Source: Sweltsa coloradensis (taxonomy: Eukaryota; Arthropoda; Insecta; Plecoptera; Chloroperlidae). Taken from it: DNA of 64,000 bases. Positions 12,426 to 23,274 of the stretch are shown piece by piece; positions within the stretch are counted from its first letter, which is position 1, and each line of letters begins with the position of its first letter. The stretch is taken from positions 372,001 through 436,000 of the forward strand of contig JAMZAV010000640.1 of the NCBI GenBank assembly GCA_024449915.1, read 5' to 3'. The notes beneath the pieces were generated by a model. It searched no databases and was not told the DNA's origin. It worked only from the letters and a program-made list of their open reading frames with translations. Position numbers and translations under genes: made by a program.

Positions 12426-14354
12426 CTTTCTAGTAGGTAAGTATACTAAATTATGTAGTATTCAATGTAAGTATATAAATGTACGTGTAAATAAAATGTT
12501 TGATTATCAAGTATCAAAGCAGTATCATATGGCAACATAGGAAAATAGTAACAATGTTCAATACATCAACATTTGGAAGATGAGATAGAAAAAAATCGCA
12601 TTTACATCACTCAACACGAAACAGTGTAATTTTGCCGCGGAACTTTCTCCCGCCCTATCACCCAAGGTGAATTCAAGTCTAAAGAACATTAAAAAAAAAC
12701 ATTGTATACAAGCTAATAAGTGCAAATATAAAGATATATTTTGTTATTTAAAAGCAAGAGATTGTCTGATATATTTAGTCGATAGCTACTTTCTTGCAAT
12801 ACATAAAAGGCGGACTATGTTACCTGATTTTACACACCGTGCATGATAATTTACATCCACAGAACCTCATGCAGAAATGTGGCTTAGTATTTATTTATTG
12901 CTTAGTAATATAATCATCTTTATTTTGGTTTCTAGTTTTTACTAGGGATTGCTAAAAATATTAACATTTGCAATTTTACAATATAAATATTGGTTTTGGA
13001 CACAGTAGTTTGGCCTAGGCTATATCAATCAATAAAAAGAAGGAAAAATATATCACCAGTTTCAAAACAAGATATCAATACAGTATAGATATGAATTTTC
13101 ATTAATAGTAAACAAATGTGTGACTACAGTTTGTTGTTTAAGAACAAAATTTTTCTTGTAGGAACAGTTAGGCCTAATATAGGTTATTTCAATTGTAAGT
13201 ATGTCAGTAGGCCTAACTGATATAAAATAAATTATTTTCACATTTTACAAAGCGTAACAAAAGCATTGATATGAGTGCTTGTTAACACCCATTTTGGCCA
13301 CATATTACCCCCCTGAAGATTTATCAAATATTTATGTTGTTTGAACAATACATTTCCCCCCCAGGTTTTTTAAATCACTATAGAAAATCACCGTGCAAAG
13401 TTGATAACTAAGACTTCTTTGCACATCAATAGTTTCACCAGCCAAAACTGTTGCCTCAAACAATATTTTCTACCTGATAGTGAAGGTTGAATGAGCCGAG
13501 TTGACTTGTTTAACGATGTTACACGTTTATTTTAAAATGGCTTTATCGTCAAATTCAGCAAGCGCAAATACATTCCGCAGTGTTTCTTGACTAATTTTCA
13601 CCAATAAATTACAAACTTAAAGGGGTTATTAGAAAGGATACACGCATGTCTTTTAGACAACATTTCAATATTTTAAATTTAATGGCATTTTCAATTGGCC
13701 GCACTCAGGTCGCACTAGTGCGCACTGAATTGCCACTTGTCTTTTCATTTGTTCAATTTTGTGATGTTATTCAAGTGGAGGTTGACAACAATGACATCTC
13801 TGCACTCGCCGAGTGCATGCCAATGGAAAACACCATAAGTCTTCTCCAAGAAAATTAATACAAATTGTCTCATGGCATATTTACAGTGGATTACAAAAAG
13901 GAAGTAAGCAATATTATGAAAATGTACTTTGAATATAATAAATTCATGTGAGCATCCTTTAAATTCTGAAGAGGGCACTTCCTAGCTAAAATAGAGCACA
14001 AACCATAGCTCACAGAAAAAGTTCTGATTGCCAAACTAATACAAGACGACCAGAAGACCCGAGTAAACTCTGAATTGTAAAGAAAACCTAGATCTATGCA
14101 TCAATGATATTCAATTTTATTACCTTTGAGTGTGTTTTCTTGGGAATTTCAATAAAAATGCATTTTTGAACATCTACTCATCTTTAGTGTATTTTTTAGA
14201 AAATAAATTTAATACAAATCAACTTCTAAAGGGCATACAAGCATAGATCTAAGCTTACTAAAGAACAACATTTAAAGTATAATAATGCACTATCTAATCT
14301 TCAATCGTTCACCGGACAAATCTTTTTTACAAGAGAAAGTTATGTTTTGTTTGT
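12426..14354. other. Non-coding AT-rich DNA
   Basis: The stretch 13646-13858 has an open frame, but its composition looks random and no splice or domain signal supports it. No other feature was seen. Confidence 0.4.
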
Positions 14355-14368
14355 TGTTTTGTTTTTGG

Positions 14369-14775
14369 CTCGTTGGTCTTGTGGTTAGCGTCTCTGCTTC
14401 CAATGCAGAAGGTCCAGGATTCGATTCCTGCTAAAGTCAGAAGTTTTTTAAGTTTTGATTTGGACTTAAGTCCATCAGTTCTTGTCTTAGGAATTTGTAA
14501 ACGGTGACTTTAGATCCGTCCTAGCAACGAAGCACATGATAAATTTTAAGTTGTTCTGAATTAGCCTTGTTGATTCTGACGTTGATCAGCGGGTGTTCGC
14601 ACTGTCCATACCACTGATTGCTATATTTCTTATTAAAAAAATATCGATCTTTGGTTGGTTATCGCTCACTCGTCGATTGCGTCGGGGCCTACAGGGTCGG
14701 CTTGGTATACTGTCCCCCACTGACAATCAGTTATATGACTGAGTGGGTAGACTCTAAATTAGGGAAGACGACTGG
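14369..14775 (+). mobile_element. SINE-1, nearly complete copy
   Basis: The tRNA-like head 'ggctcgttggtcttgtggtt' with B box 'ggattcgattcctgc' is followed by the family body ('gtcctagcaacgaagcac', 'gcgggtgttcgcactgtcc', 'gattgctatatttc', 'cactcgtcgattgcgtcgg'). The tail 'actgacaatcagttatatgactgagtgggtagac' can fold into a hairpin. The head resembles tRNA with a tcc triplet at the anticodon position, but no intact acceptor stem is present. Confidence 0.72.
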
Positions 14776-14875
14776 TGAGCCGGTTATCGGTACCCGCTCC
14801 GACACAGTCCGTACGGTCTGTGTTTCCACTAACAATTTCTCATACTCTAAAACCCGGCTCCTGAATTGAGTGTCA

Positions 14876-15378
14876 CAAGTGAAGCTATTGAAACATGCCT
14901 ATCTAATCTTCTCGTGCAGCGGCATTCTTTTTTCGAGAAGTTATGTTTTGTTTGCGGTTGTTGTTTTTTGGGCTCCACTTGTGCATCTTGGATTAAGCGT
15001 CCTCTGTTTCAATCTGCTAGAAGTCAGAAATTCGTTCCTGCTTAAACTTCCTGAATTTGTTTACTTTTGTTTGGCCCAGTTCCGCCCCGAACCAGATCGT
15101 TGTCTTGGACTTTGTAACGGTGACAAGATATGCAGAGCAACGAAGCAGTGAGTGTTATTGTTCTAATTGGCCCTGTGTTCCTACTTGATCAGGTTTGCTA
15201 CTTCATACCACGATTCATGTTTTCCTTAGTTGAAAAAAATATCGCTTTGTTAGTTCATAGACCCCACCGTTTTTTCGGGTGCTACCGGGTCCGCGTAATG
15301 TAGACGGTCCCCACTGATCGTTAAAAACGAGTGGGTTCGCACCTCTAAATATGAATTTATTTATTTATTTACCATGGG
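14876..15378 (+). mobile_element. SINE-1, diverged second copy with TTTA tail
   Basis: The same layout as the copy just upstream but heavily mutated: 'gtgcatcttggattaagcgt', 'gcagagcaacgaagcag', 'cactgatcgttaaaaacgag', 'tgggttcgcacctctaaat', then a TTTA tract at 15355-15370. It lies as a direct neighbour of the first copy. Confidence 0.55.
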
Positions 15379-16333
15379 CAAGATAGGGCAAACAAACAGT
15401 GGGAAGTGCCATTTAAGTTCAAAATTTTTTGATGAAAATTAGCAGTCATTGTAGTCCTGAATAAACCCTTGCAATCCGCCTTAAAGCCAGGTTTTACCAA
15501 GCTCATCCAACAGTCTTAAGCTTAGTATATATATATATATATACAATAATAGGATACATTGATTATTATAATCTGAACTGAGTTACAATGATTGGCGTCC
15601 ATTCTAAGTAATCACTTGTCAAGTAGTAATGTAATGTAGTACGTAGCGTACGAACAAGGCTGTATTTCAGTACGGTAGCCAGTGAAGCAAATGTGAAGGC
15701 TGTTTCTTCTACCCATGCCCCTCAAGTAAATAAAGTAACCCCTTGCTAACTGGTGCTTGACATGAACGTGTGAAGGCAATTGAAAACCCGTACTTAAAAA
15801 TATGCATTTATCACTATTATTGTACATTAAATAATTATTAAATGACAAAACATGTAAAACTATTATTTGCTTTATGTTAGTACACTATTTTCCTAGACTC
15901 CTATCAATGGCATCTGCTAACAATACAAATCTATATACATAGTAGGTACCTACATAGTATCAAATTCACAGATATTTATTTAATATAAGCAGTGTTGTTG
16001 GGATCACTGTGAGTTTAGGTTATCGAGGGTTTACTATAGGCAGATTGTAATGAAGTTAGTGCCAGACAAAGGTTAACTCTCTGCCTTATCATTTTGTATT
16101 TGACAACACTCAGTGGTTGCTAGCAAGGATATGCACACTTGCCTAAAAATGTAGGATATCCAAAACTATACTTAATTATCTAGAAAATAAATGTAGACCT
16201 ACTTTTTTTTACTTCAAAGTGAAGAAAGTAAAAGAAGAAAAACACAGAAACATGTTGGTACTGCATAATGGCAAATCCTTAAGAAAATTGATCCCAACAT
16301 TGGAACGGTCTAAAACTAGACTATCCAAAAGTA
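15379..16333. other. Non-coding, (TA)n tract
   Basis: A (TA)n microsatellite lies at 15525-15543. The minus-strand ORF 15612-15848 has no recognised domain and random composition. Nothing else was seen. Confidence 0.4.
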
Positions 16334-16837
16334 ATACAAATTAGTGATGACATTGGGTATCCGGAAACCGGTTCTGAACCAGTTCTATAGCGACTTGGTT
16401 TGGACTTTTCAAACCGGTTTTATTTTTCTAAGATCTGCATGTGCAACGATTCACTTTGGGCACGTTTACCCGCTGTTTTCCCGCAAAAAACGTTTTTTCT
16501 ACGCACCGTTATTTGTGCGGTCCATTTTTACAGAGCCCTCGATGATGTAGCCTGCTGTCTATTCTTCTTCTTAGCCAGCGCTTATCAAGCAATCGACCAG
16601 ACTTGATGCTTGAGGCTAAACGCAAAGCCTGTCTGCTACATGACACTTAACAGTTGTATGTAACAAAGCGCGGGCGCCACTCCAAGCCAGCTCGATCCCG
16701 GCCGTAGAGTTGCTTCCAAAAAACACTCCCGTATAGCTTATAAATTAAATACAAATTTATCTTAAAAAAAAAAAAACGGTTCCGTTGTAGAGAAACCGGT
16801 TTAAACTTTTTGACCCAATGTAATCACTAATACAAAT
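16334..16837. mobile_element. hAT-type MITE (488 bp) with perfect 8-bp duplication
   Basis: The element 16342-16829 has ends TAGTGATGACATTGGGT and ACCCAATGTAATCACTA as inverted repeats, each followed inward by an AACCGGTT motif. The flanks are ATACAAAT on both sides (16334-16341 and 16830-16837), a perfect hAT-type target duplication. The ORFs inside are unrelated to any protein I recognise. Confidence 0.85.
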
Positions 16838-17394
16838 AGAACATAACTTGTGATTATCAGTCACATATATATTGGTCATACAACTGACATGAACAGATTC
16901 TATTGAGTACACATACCCATTACTGACCACATACAGCTTAACTCCCAATAGTTTAAACAATTACCAAACTAAATATTCAGATAGTACAGAAAATAATACA
17001 CCCACATTTCACATCTCCTGAGACAAAACAAAAACACATCGTATCTATTGTGAAATAATTCTCAAATACTGTATCACATTCTCAGATAGACTGAGACTTG
17101 TGATAAAAGCGCTTGATACCTTTAGACCTATATTGTTTGTTAGTATTAAAAAACCTCATAATAACAAAATATTTAATTTATTTCAGTCATGATAAAATAC
17201 TAGAGGAACAAAAAGTATACAATTATCAGAATCAAGACAATACAAGCAAATAATATAGTACCATCAACATAAAGAATTTAAGCTTGGCCAATGTAAGAAT
17301 TGTGTATGTAACATATGGCAGCGGCGCATTATTTAGTAAACAAACCCTCTGGGTATTACCTAATATCTTATTATTAAACTCTTAACCAATCATT
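16838..17394. other. 3' flank of the host gene
   Basis: AT-rich sequence downstream of the last candidate exon on the minus strand. It would hold the 3' UTR of module C if that exon is used. An AATAAA equivalent lies near 17177-17183 (tttatt on +). Confidence 0.4.
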
Positions 17395-17500
17395 CTAGAT
17401 GCAAGATTCTCTTGGCTTATTTTGATCCAGAGTGGTATGTTCCGGATACATTCCCGACTCTCTTAATCTTTGAAGCACATCCCTATCGAGAGCTCTGGTT
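17395..17500 (-). CDS. Pipsqueak module C exon 3, candidate terminal exon
   Basis: This candidate exon is 106 nt. The acceptor is tatatcctag with an upstream run of T and C, entered in phase 2. Joined to GA from the exon at 18410 it gives Glu, then TRALDRDVLQRLRESGMYPE and HTTLDQNKPRESCI-stop. The composition (charged, helical LDRDVLQRLRESG) looks coding. The phase agrees with the upstream donor, and the complete module then closes to 170 codons. No domain is recognised. An AATAAA equivalent lies roughly 215 nt downstream. Against it: the acceptor's pyrimidine tract is interrupted just before the AG, and the upstream exon can end on its own. Confidence 0.5.
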
Positions 17501-18060
17501 CTAGGATATATTGCGTTTTGAAGGGGAAAAAAATTATTTGTAAAGCTAAAACCTTTTGTTTACATTTGAAATGTCAATATTGTTAAAAAGGTATATTACT
17601 ATGAATCTAGCACAAGACTTTACTAATACTGCAGACAGCAAAGATAACAAATTAATTGTGATTCTAACAAAACAGGATTGTAAATATATAGGGAAAAAAC
17701 AGTTTTACAGCATGTTAATATTTCACCACTTTCAATTTCACCATTCTTTGTAATTTAATTGAAAATTACCCCTTAGATCAAACAAATTTAGATACCTAAA
17801 TTAATTTTAATCTATTGATTTTTAACAAGCTACTTTCAGTTCGCCAGTGGTAGAATCAATCGAACATCAATAATTTAAGCGTTCCTCATTAAGCCTTTAT
17901 TTGCTTTGAATGATATTTTGAAAATCACCTACAACAGGTCACAGATGAGAGGTTAAAACTATAAAAAATTAGCCTCCAACCTTAAATTTACGTTGAATTA
18001 TCAAAAACATTACGAATTCACTAGGTCTTTACAAACTGTTGTAAGAGAAAAGTTTTGACA

Positions 18061-18215
18061 ATTACCGTAATTACTCGATTATTGGCCGCCATTGAGTAAT
18101 GTCTGCACCCTTATTTTGCCCACTCACACTTTTAAGAAGGGGATATGAATAGTACTATTGAAAAATGGCTTCACATAATGGCTGCATCTTGATAATTTTA
18201 AATATACCTCAGGAA
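18061..18215. repeat. 'TTTACTCGA-GGCCGCC' repeat copy
   Basis: 'taccgtaattactcgattat' followed by 'ggccgccattgagtaatg' belongs to a family that recurs at 25302, 51895, 53195 (reverse), 56375 and 58013. Probably MITE-derived. The class is not resolved. Confidence 0.55.
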
Positions 18216-18368
18216 TATACTCGCATAAATACAGTTATACATTTTCTGTTTTATCAAAATTTATGTCAGTTACCAATAAATAAGATTTGTATCATAGTCC
18301 AACCTCATTCTATAAGAGTGTAGATTAATTAGCGAAGAATACCGCAAACGAAGAACCAGAGCCCTAAA

Positions 18369-18392
18369 GAGAGGAAGAGAGAGAGAGAGAGA
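18369..18392. repeat. (GA)n microsatellite
   Basis: A run of about ten GA units lies just beyond the donor of the exon at 18410. It appears as CT on the transcribed strand. Confidence 0.9.
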
Positions 18393-18409
18393 ACGCCAAA
18401 ACGCCTTAC

Positions 18410-18603
18410 TCCTTCTTCACCTCCGTTAGGTGGGGCAGTCGTTGATGCGTCACCACGAACGGAGCCTGCGAAGTGTTGCGGCCGCGACGTCGCTGGGGCA
18501 GGATTCCGTTGCGCGCCATGTAGAACCGTATCGTGGAGATCGGGATGTGGAAGATGTCGGACACGTTCTGGAAGGTCATTCCTTTGTGGATGCATTCCGC
18601 TGC
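18410..18603 (-). CDS. Pipsqueak module C exon 2 (rest of HTH; optional end)
   Basis: This exon enters in phase 0 after the acceptor tttgtatataccag. It reads AAECIHKGMTFQNVSDIFHI, then the recognition helix PISTIRFYMARNGILPQRRR, and a tail QRLPHLTEVKK. This is a pipsqueak-type HTH with the 'IPxSTIRxYM' recognition motif, followed by a basic patch. The end is ambiguous. Reading on gives GAG TAA, a stop at 18406-18408. But the same bases form a strong donor, GA|GTAAGG, leaving in phase 2, which fits the phase-2 acceptor of the exon at 17500. Both isoforms are plausible. A (GA)n run at 18369-18392 lies just past the donor on the transcribed strand and may affect choice. The HTH call is secure; the end is not. 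Confidence 0.83.
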
Positions 18604-19024
18604 CTGGTATATACAAATGAGGCATTAATTACAAAAACAGCCAATGTCCAGAATAACCGATTTCTAACCCATACCATAGAAAAATGTGTATTTTCACTGG
18701 AAATAATACTATCATAAAAAAATTGAGAAGAACAACCTATGTCACACCTTGAGGCTTGAAAAACAACAGATTTTTCACAAAAACAACCAAAGTCCATTTT
18801 TTAAAATTATTTTTTCTAGCTTTAAATGCGGTGCATTTAGGTGACAGCTGTCCAGCTGTTCTATGTTGGAACCATAGACATCCTATGTATCCCATAAAAC
18901 TTTCTAGAACACTACCTGAACAAAAATGCATATTTTTTCAAAATATTTTACAAAACAACCAAAGTCCATTTTTTTGCCTTCTGGGCAAATAATGTTTATT
19001 TTAAAATAGTAACAAGATGGCTAC
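18604..19024 (-). other. Intron splitting the module C HTH
   Basis: A 421-bp intron with GTAGCC donor and ACCAG acceptor. It contains a direct repeat 'acaaccaaagtccattttt' at about 18781 and 18954, and a variant 'cagccaatgtccag' at 18638. The small ORFs on both strands are these repeats. Confidence 0.6.
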
Positions 19025-19233
19025 CTTCTTGAGTTCCGTGTCGGAGCGTCGGATGCGTATGTGGCTGCCTGGCGAGAACTTGGGCGAACCGAAGCTTCCG
19101 TCCGACTGGGGCTGAGACTGAGAGGACGCGGACAAGTCCTGAGGTTCCGAGAAGTCCAGGGGATTAAGAGGGTTCGCCGCTTCCAGACTCAACTGACAGG
19201 AGACGTTTTGTAAGGCCATGAACTCTATCAAGT
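19025..19233 (-). CDS. Pipsqueak module C exon 1 (spacer and start of HTH)
   Basis: This exon is 209 nt. The acceptor is cttaacttgcag, entered in phase 1 (G+AC, Asp), and the donor is CTC AAG AAG|GTAGCC, left in phase 0. It reads LIEFMALQNVSCQLSLEAAN, then a Pro/Ser/Gln-rich spacer (PLNPLDFSEPQDLSASSQSQ) and HIRIRRSDTELKK. The last dozen residues begin the first helix of a pipsqueak HTH, which continues in the next exon at 18603 without a gap. The frame stays open briefly into the intron (VAILLLF) and then stops, so splicing is required. The join AAG|GCA gives ELKKAAECIHKG, a normal psq helix 1. Confidence 0.82.
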
Positions 19234-19274
19234 CTGCAAGTTAAGAGAGACAAGCGAGTTAGTACTGAATTTTT

Positions 19275-19615
19275 TATTTTATTTATTTATGGATACCAAG
19301 AAGAGAGTTTGTAAAACAAGAAGGGTTTAAGAAGAAAGTGGGCAGACCGAGAGATAAGTGGTGGAGCAGATTAAAGACAGTGTTGAGAAGAGAGGAATGG
19401 CATGGAACGAAGTGGAAGCAAAAAGACTGTGAGAAAACCGGGAGAGATGGAGGGAGATATTAAACAGACCTCTGGTAGTGGAGGAGGCGAGCGAAGAAGA
19501 AGCTGAGGACATGGTTGTGTCAGGCCTGGCTAGCCGACAACGAAGATGTTAGCCCAAGAAACGGAGTAGTGTGATACTGCTCCCCACAACCCGATTTAAT
19601 GTTAGAAAAGGGGTC
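19275..19615 (+). mobile_element. LINE 3' fragment (RTE-like tail)
   Basis: The plus-strand reading gives RWREILNRPLVVEEASEEEA-like sequence followed by DMVVSGLASRQRRC (after frame correction). The same 'gtgtcaggcctggctagccg' end occurs at 40.7 and 55.2 kb, and after it 'cccgatttaatgttag'. A 5'-truncated copy. Confidence 0.65.
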
Positions 19616-20179
19616 AAGATATATATATTTATTTATTTTTAATGCCTATCCTGTTCAGTTAAAAAACTGATTCACAAAGGAGGGCAACTAAATAAATCTA
19701 ATTTGTTCATAGATGCAGACACCACAATGAACTACAGTTAAGTAAATATTTGTATGAAATAGTAATATTACAACAACAACAACATATTATTATTAACACA
19801 ATTTTTTGTGTAACAAATTCAAAAAGGGTATTAAATGAAATTAATTAATTAATCAAATATAAAAAAGTGGTGGAAAAAAATAGAAAAAATAAAATAAAAT
19901 AAAAAACTGATTTATTAGACGATTCCACACAAACGAATACTGTATGAGGTTTGCCAAAAATCAGGAACAGCAAATCAGGGAGTAATCAAACTTTCATGGA
20001 AGAAAACATTGAACGCGAATCTTCATTCTTGTGTTCAATTCATTCATGTCTCGCTATTTAAAAAAAACTCATTAAACGGGTTACAAAATCAGAAGTGAAC
20101 AATTAGTAAATGAAGAGAGAAAAATCGTTGTAGGTGGTAAATCTTTGGAATCCCTTTTAACGAAACATATATTCGAGCT
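19616..20179. other. Intronic AT-rich DNA
   Basis: Low-complexity A/T with a short 'caacaacaacaac' run at 19770. No feature is supported. Confidence 0.4.
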
Positions 20180-20655
20180 GGTTATTATCCCAGACAAACA
20201 TTGGTTGCACTGTTTTGCATCACCACATGCCACGACTTCTTATACAGACACCTCAAGAGAATAGGGCTCAAGAGGGATGCCACATGCCCACTGCGTAAGC
20301 AAGGTGGACAAGATGCGGCACACATCCTCCATTGCGCGGCCTTACAATTGATTCGAGCACAGGTGGAACCCATGGGGAAGACCGGGGATGAGCTACTGGA
20401 TTCGATGTATTGATCTGCTCGGGAAGAGAATGCCTTATTTGAGAGTTGCCCTTTGAAAACTTTCCATTATGTTTTTAATGTCTCATCTTGTTTTTATGTT
20501 TTTATTTATGTTAAAATAGTATTTTTAAAGAGATGACGAGGATCACCAAAGTGTGCCCCGATAGTAAACGATCCTTGTGTGTTGTCACCCTTTGCTGCTT
20601 GCAGAGAATTATGTTAAAACAAGTTCTGGTGCTATTAAAAAAATAAAATAAACGG
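20180..20655 (+). mobile_element. LINE 3' fragment (zinc-knuckle C-terminus)
   Basis: The open frame reads FCITTCHDFLYRHLKRIGLK, then ATCPLRKQGGQDAAHILHCA. The C-x4/5...H-x3/4-C pattern after a 'YRHLKRIG' motif is the C-terminal Zn-binding tail of LINEs of the R1/I type. An A-rich end lies at about 20640-20652. A related but different tail occurs at 56520-56720. Confidence 0.65.
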
Positions 20656-20932
20656 GTTACATACTTTTTCAGTAAGCTATCATTAAAAACTGATCACAAA
20701 AGCCTAAAACAAAACATACATAAATAGTATATATATTTTTTGTACAATATAATTTTTGTAAGGTGTAATATAATATATGTATATATGCTATAGTAGCTAA
20801 TTTTGTAAACATAAAAAATATAACCAGAATAAAATTCCTAAAAGGTCAATCAAGTGAATTACATCAATATAAAATAAAAAGTTTTACAAGAAACAATTCA
20901 ATAACATCTAGGTAAACAAGTTATTAGACAAG

Positions 20933-21540
20933 TAAGCGCAGCGAAACGAAGTCATTTATAACGCTACTCGATCGGGCCTTGGCCGTGAGCATTGTCTGTA
21001 TGTTAAATGTATGTTTGTATGTTAAATGTTTGTCTGTCCGATCCCATACGGTCGAAAGGCCAAATAGATTGAGCTGAAATTTTAAACAGACACTGTGACC
21101 AGGTAACTGAGAACTGCAAACAAAATGAGCACAATCCATTTTGACTACAAGGAATAATAAACTGAAAAATAGACTGCCAATGCATAGTTTTCATTTTAAC
21201 AACAAAGCTTTGTACTTGAAGAAGTCATTTTTATCAAATAATTTTTGGTAGGATGTGATTACATGCATAGCTGTGAGCAAGGTTTATCGAATCTGGTACG
21301 ACCAAGGTACCTCTAAATTCCGCTGGGACATTGAGTAAACCTTGCAATCTTTACTCGTATTTCGTACTGGCTATGTTTTCCATAGTATTGTATGCATTTC
21401 AAAACATGTTTTATAATTTTTTAAATACAATCAAGAAATTAAAAAATCTTTTCCGACCGGGGATTTGAACCCAAGTCTCCCACATTTTGGGTAGAAGAGC
21501 GCCTTAGCCAACTAGACTAGGGAAACGCCAAAGTCGTTGT
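20933..21540 (-). mobile_element. SINE-2-headed repeat, copy 1
   Basis: On the minus strand a tRNA-like head (ccctagtctagttggctaag, B box ggttcaaatcc) at about 21540-21450 is followed by a long body ('gctgaaattttaaac', 'ttgagtaaaccttgcaat', 'cgtatttcgtactggctatg') that ends 'gcagcgaaacgaagtc' at 20933. A paralogous copy lies at 27508-28120. Confidence 0.6.
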
Positions 21541-22152
21541 TAGACGAGTGAGCGAGTCATGAGTTGAGTACCCGGGAACATTTGCATTTAATATTGATGA
21601 TTATATTTGTATTAGGGATGCACACGATAATTGATATTATCGATCCATAATCAATAATGGATATAATTTCAATAATCGATAACCAAAATTCATTATCGAT
21701 TATCGAAATATCAAATAATTGGTCAATAGTGGCACGAACCAAACTCTAAAGACGGAGATTATCTCACGTTGTGCCATGCACTGGCTGAGCTGATGGTGTC
21801 ACACTCTAGATTTATGTGCTATCAGTCCATAACAGAAGCCAAACACATGACACTTGCCAAACTTGAGGTTCCACTTATAGGTCAGAACAGGCTTTGTTGG
21901 TGATATCGATATTATCGATAATATCGATTCGATAATGAAAAATGTATCGATGTGCATCCCTAATTTGTATTAATAATAGGGTTTTTAAGTTTAGTTGGTG
22001 TAAGGGCGCGTCAACTGTAAGGTCATAATGCGTCACTGTAGCCTAAGATAGGCTAGGGAGGTCTAAGGTAGGGGGAAGAAAAGGAATGTTACAGGGTACT
22101 CAACACATGGCTCACTCACTCGTCTAACAACGACTTTAGCGTTTCCCTAGTT
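21519..22152. mobile_element. Foldback element, copy 1, interrupted by a MITE
   Basis: The ends 'ctagggaaacgccaaagtcg' and 'cgactttagcgtttccctag' are inverted repeats that continue inward for about 55 bp (ttgttagacgagtgagcgag; gtactcaacacatggctc). Without the nested MITE (21613-21962) the element is about 280 bp, the size of the intact copy at 28103-28383. Confidence 0.65.
21605..21970. mobile_element. hAT-type MITE (350 bp) nested in foldback element
   Basis: The element 21613-21962 has ends TAGGGATGCACACGAT and ATCGATGTGCATCCCTA. The flanks are ATTTGTAT on both sides (21605-21612, 21963-21970). The body has many 'atcgat' palindromes. The paralogous sequence near 28192-28199 (ATTCGTAT, single) is the empty site. 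Confidence 0.9.
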
Positions 22153-22982
22153 TATACATCATACAGTTAACATGAAAGAACTAGAGAAATACTGTGACGT
22201 ATGATTGTGGTTGTGCTTCCACTTAACCTGGACTTGGATGCGTGGAGATGAATGATATTTCTGGCTTATTTAAAAGTTATTATCGCAATTTATAATTATG
22301 TTTGTCTCAATTAGAACGAGTTCAGAAACGTTGTTTGTAACACATATTGTCCACAGCAAACAAGCTCACCAAAACTGAGCCGGGCTTTAAGCAAACTAGG
22401 CTAGGTTGATAGCAAGCAAAACTAAAAACCTAACTTCACCACACTTTAGTATATATTTGCATTTAATTTAAAATACATAAACATAAAAATAACTGAGATC
22501 AGATGACTGTGAAATAAAGAAAATAAAGAGTTATTTAAAACATAAGTAATACAATACTAACTTAAGTAAAAAAAAAAACTTTTTGTTCATCCACAATATA
22601 GTAAATGATAAAATTTTTAAATGAAAAGAATTGAATAACAAAATTGCACTTTTTATAGAATAGTATTTCAAGGGGTAAACAGCCACATAAATAAGAAAAT
22701 TTCACACAACTAGATACACAATAGAATGCATTTATTTTTATAGGAACATACATAGTACATGTACAGCAAATTCAGTTTCTTTACGAGATTAAAATACATC
22801 GCATATAGTTGGCTACCAAAAGGTAAATATTTACATGGGAACAAGTTTGGTGGGATATTGATCAATAAAATAGTACTTTCCCTGTGCCTGTACATGAAGG
22901 TCATTGAAACACTGCTCAAATTGTATAACACAGATGCTATTCATTTGGGAGAATTAAGAGATAGATATATAGATAGATAGTC
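22153..22982. other. Intronic AT-rich DNA
   Basis: A 'tagatatatagatagatag' run ends at 22980. The ORFs 22562-22980 are AT-driven. No gene is supported. Confidence 0.4.
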
Positions 22983-23274
22983 AAATATTGGAACGACATA
23001 CGTGAATTCTAAAATGCACAAGACAGATATTTTTATGCAGAAGAACATACAACAAACAGAATTGCTTTATGTAATAAACCCTACTATTCACCATTGTTAA
23101 GCGTAAAGTCAACGCGACGGGAGCAACCTCCTTTTTCCGGTTGCGTCGACTTTATGCGTAACAATGGTATATAGTAGGGTTTATTACATGCATCATTTCT
23201 GTTTGTTGTATGTTGTTCAGCATAAAAATATCTGTGTCTTGCGCATTTTAGAATTCACGTATGACGTTTCAAAT
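22983..23274. mobile_element. Long foldback (near-palindrome, about 290 bp)
   Basis: The left arm (22983-23118) and right arm (23137-23274) are inverted copies. Matching pieces are 'acgtgaattctaaaatgc', 'agatatttttatgc', 'acatacaacaaacagaa', 'taataaaccctacta' and 'accattgtta', then 'cgcgac' near the loop. The spacer is about 18 bp. The ORF at 23164-23391 is the palindrome arm. Confidence 0.8.

Noticed and set aside
13646..13858. 70-residue plus ORF
   Set aside because: No domain, no flanking splice signals, composition expected by chance.
14369..14445. tRNA gene with a tcc triplet at the anticodon
   Set aside because: The B box and anticodon arm are tRNA-like, but the acceptor stem is not intact and the same head is repeated at 24.4 and 61.5 kb with a SINE body attached.
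18329..18625. 98-residue minus ORF starting MPHLYIPGSG
   Set aside because: Wrong frame over the pipsqueak exon; the frame that carries the HTH is shifted and enters at 18603.
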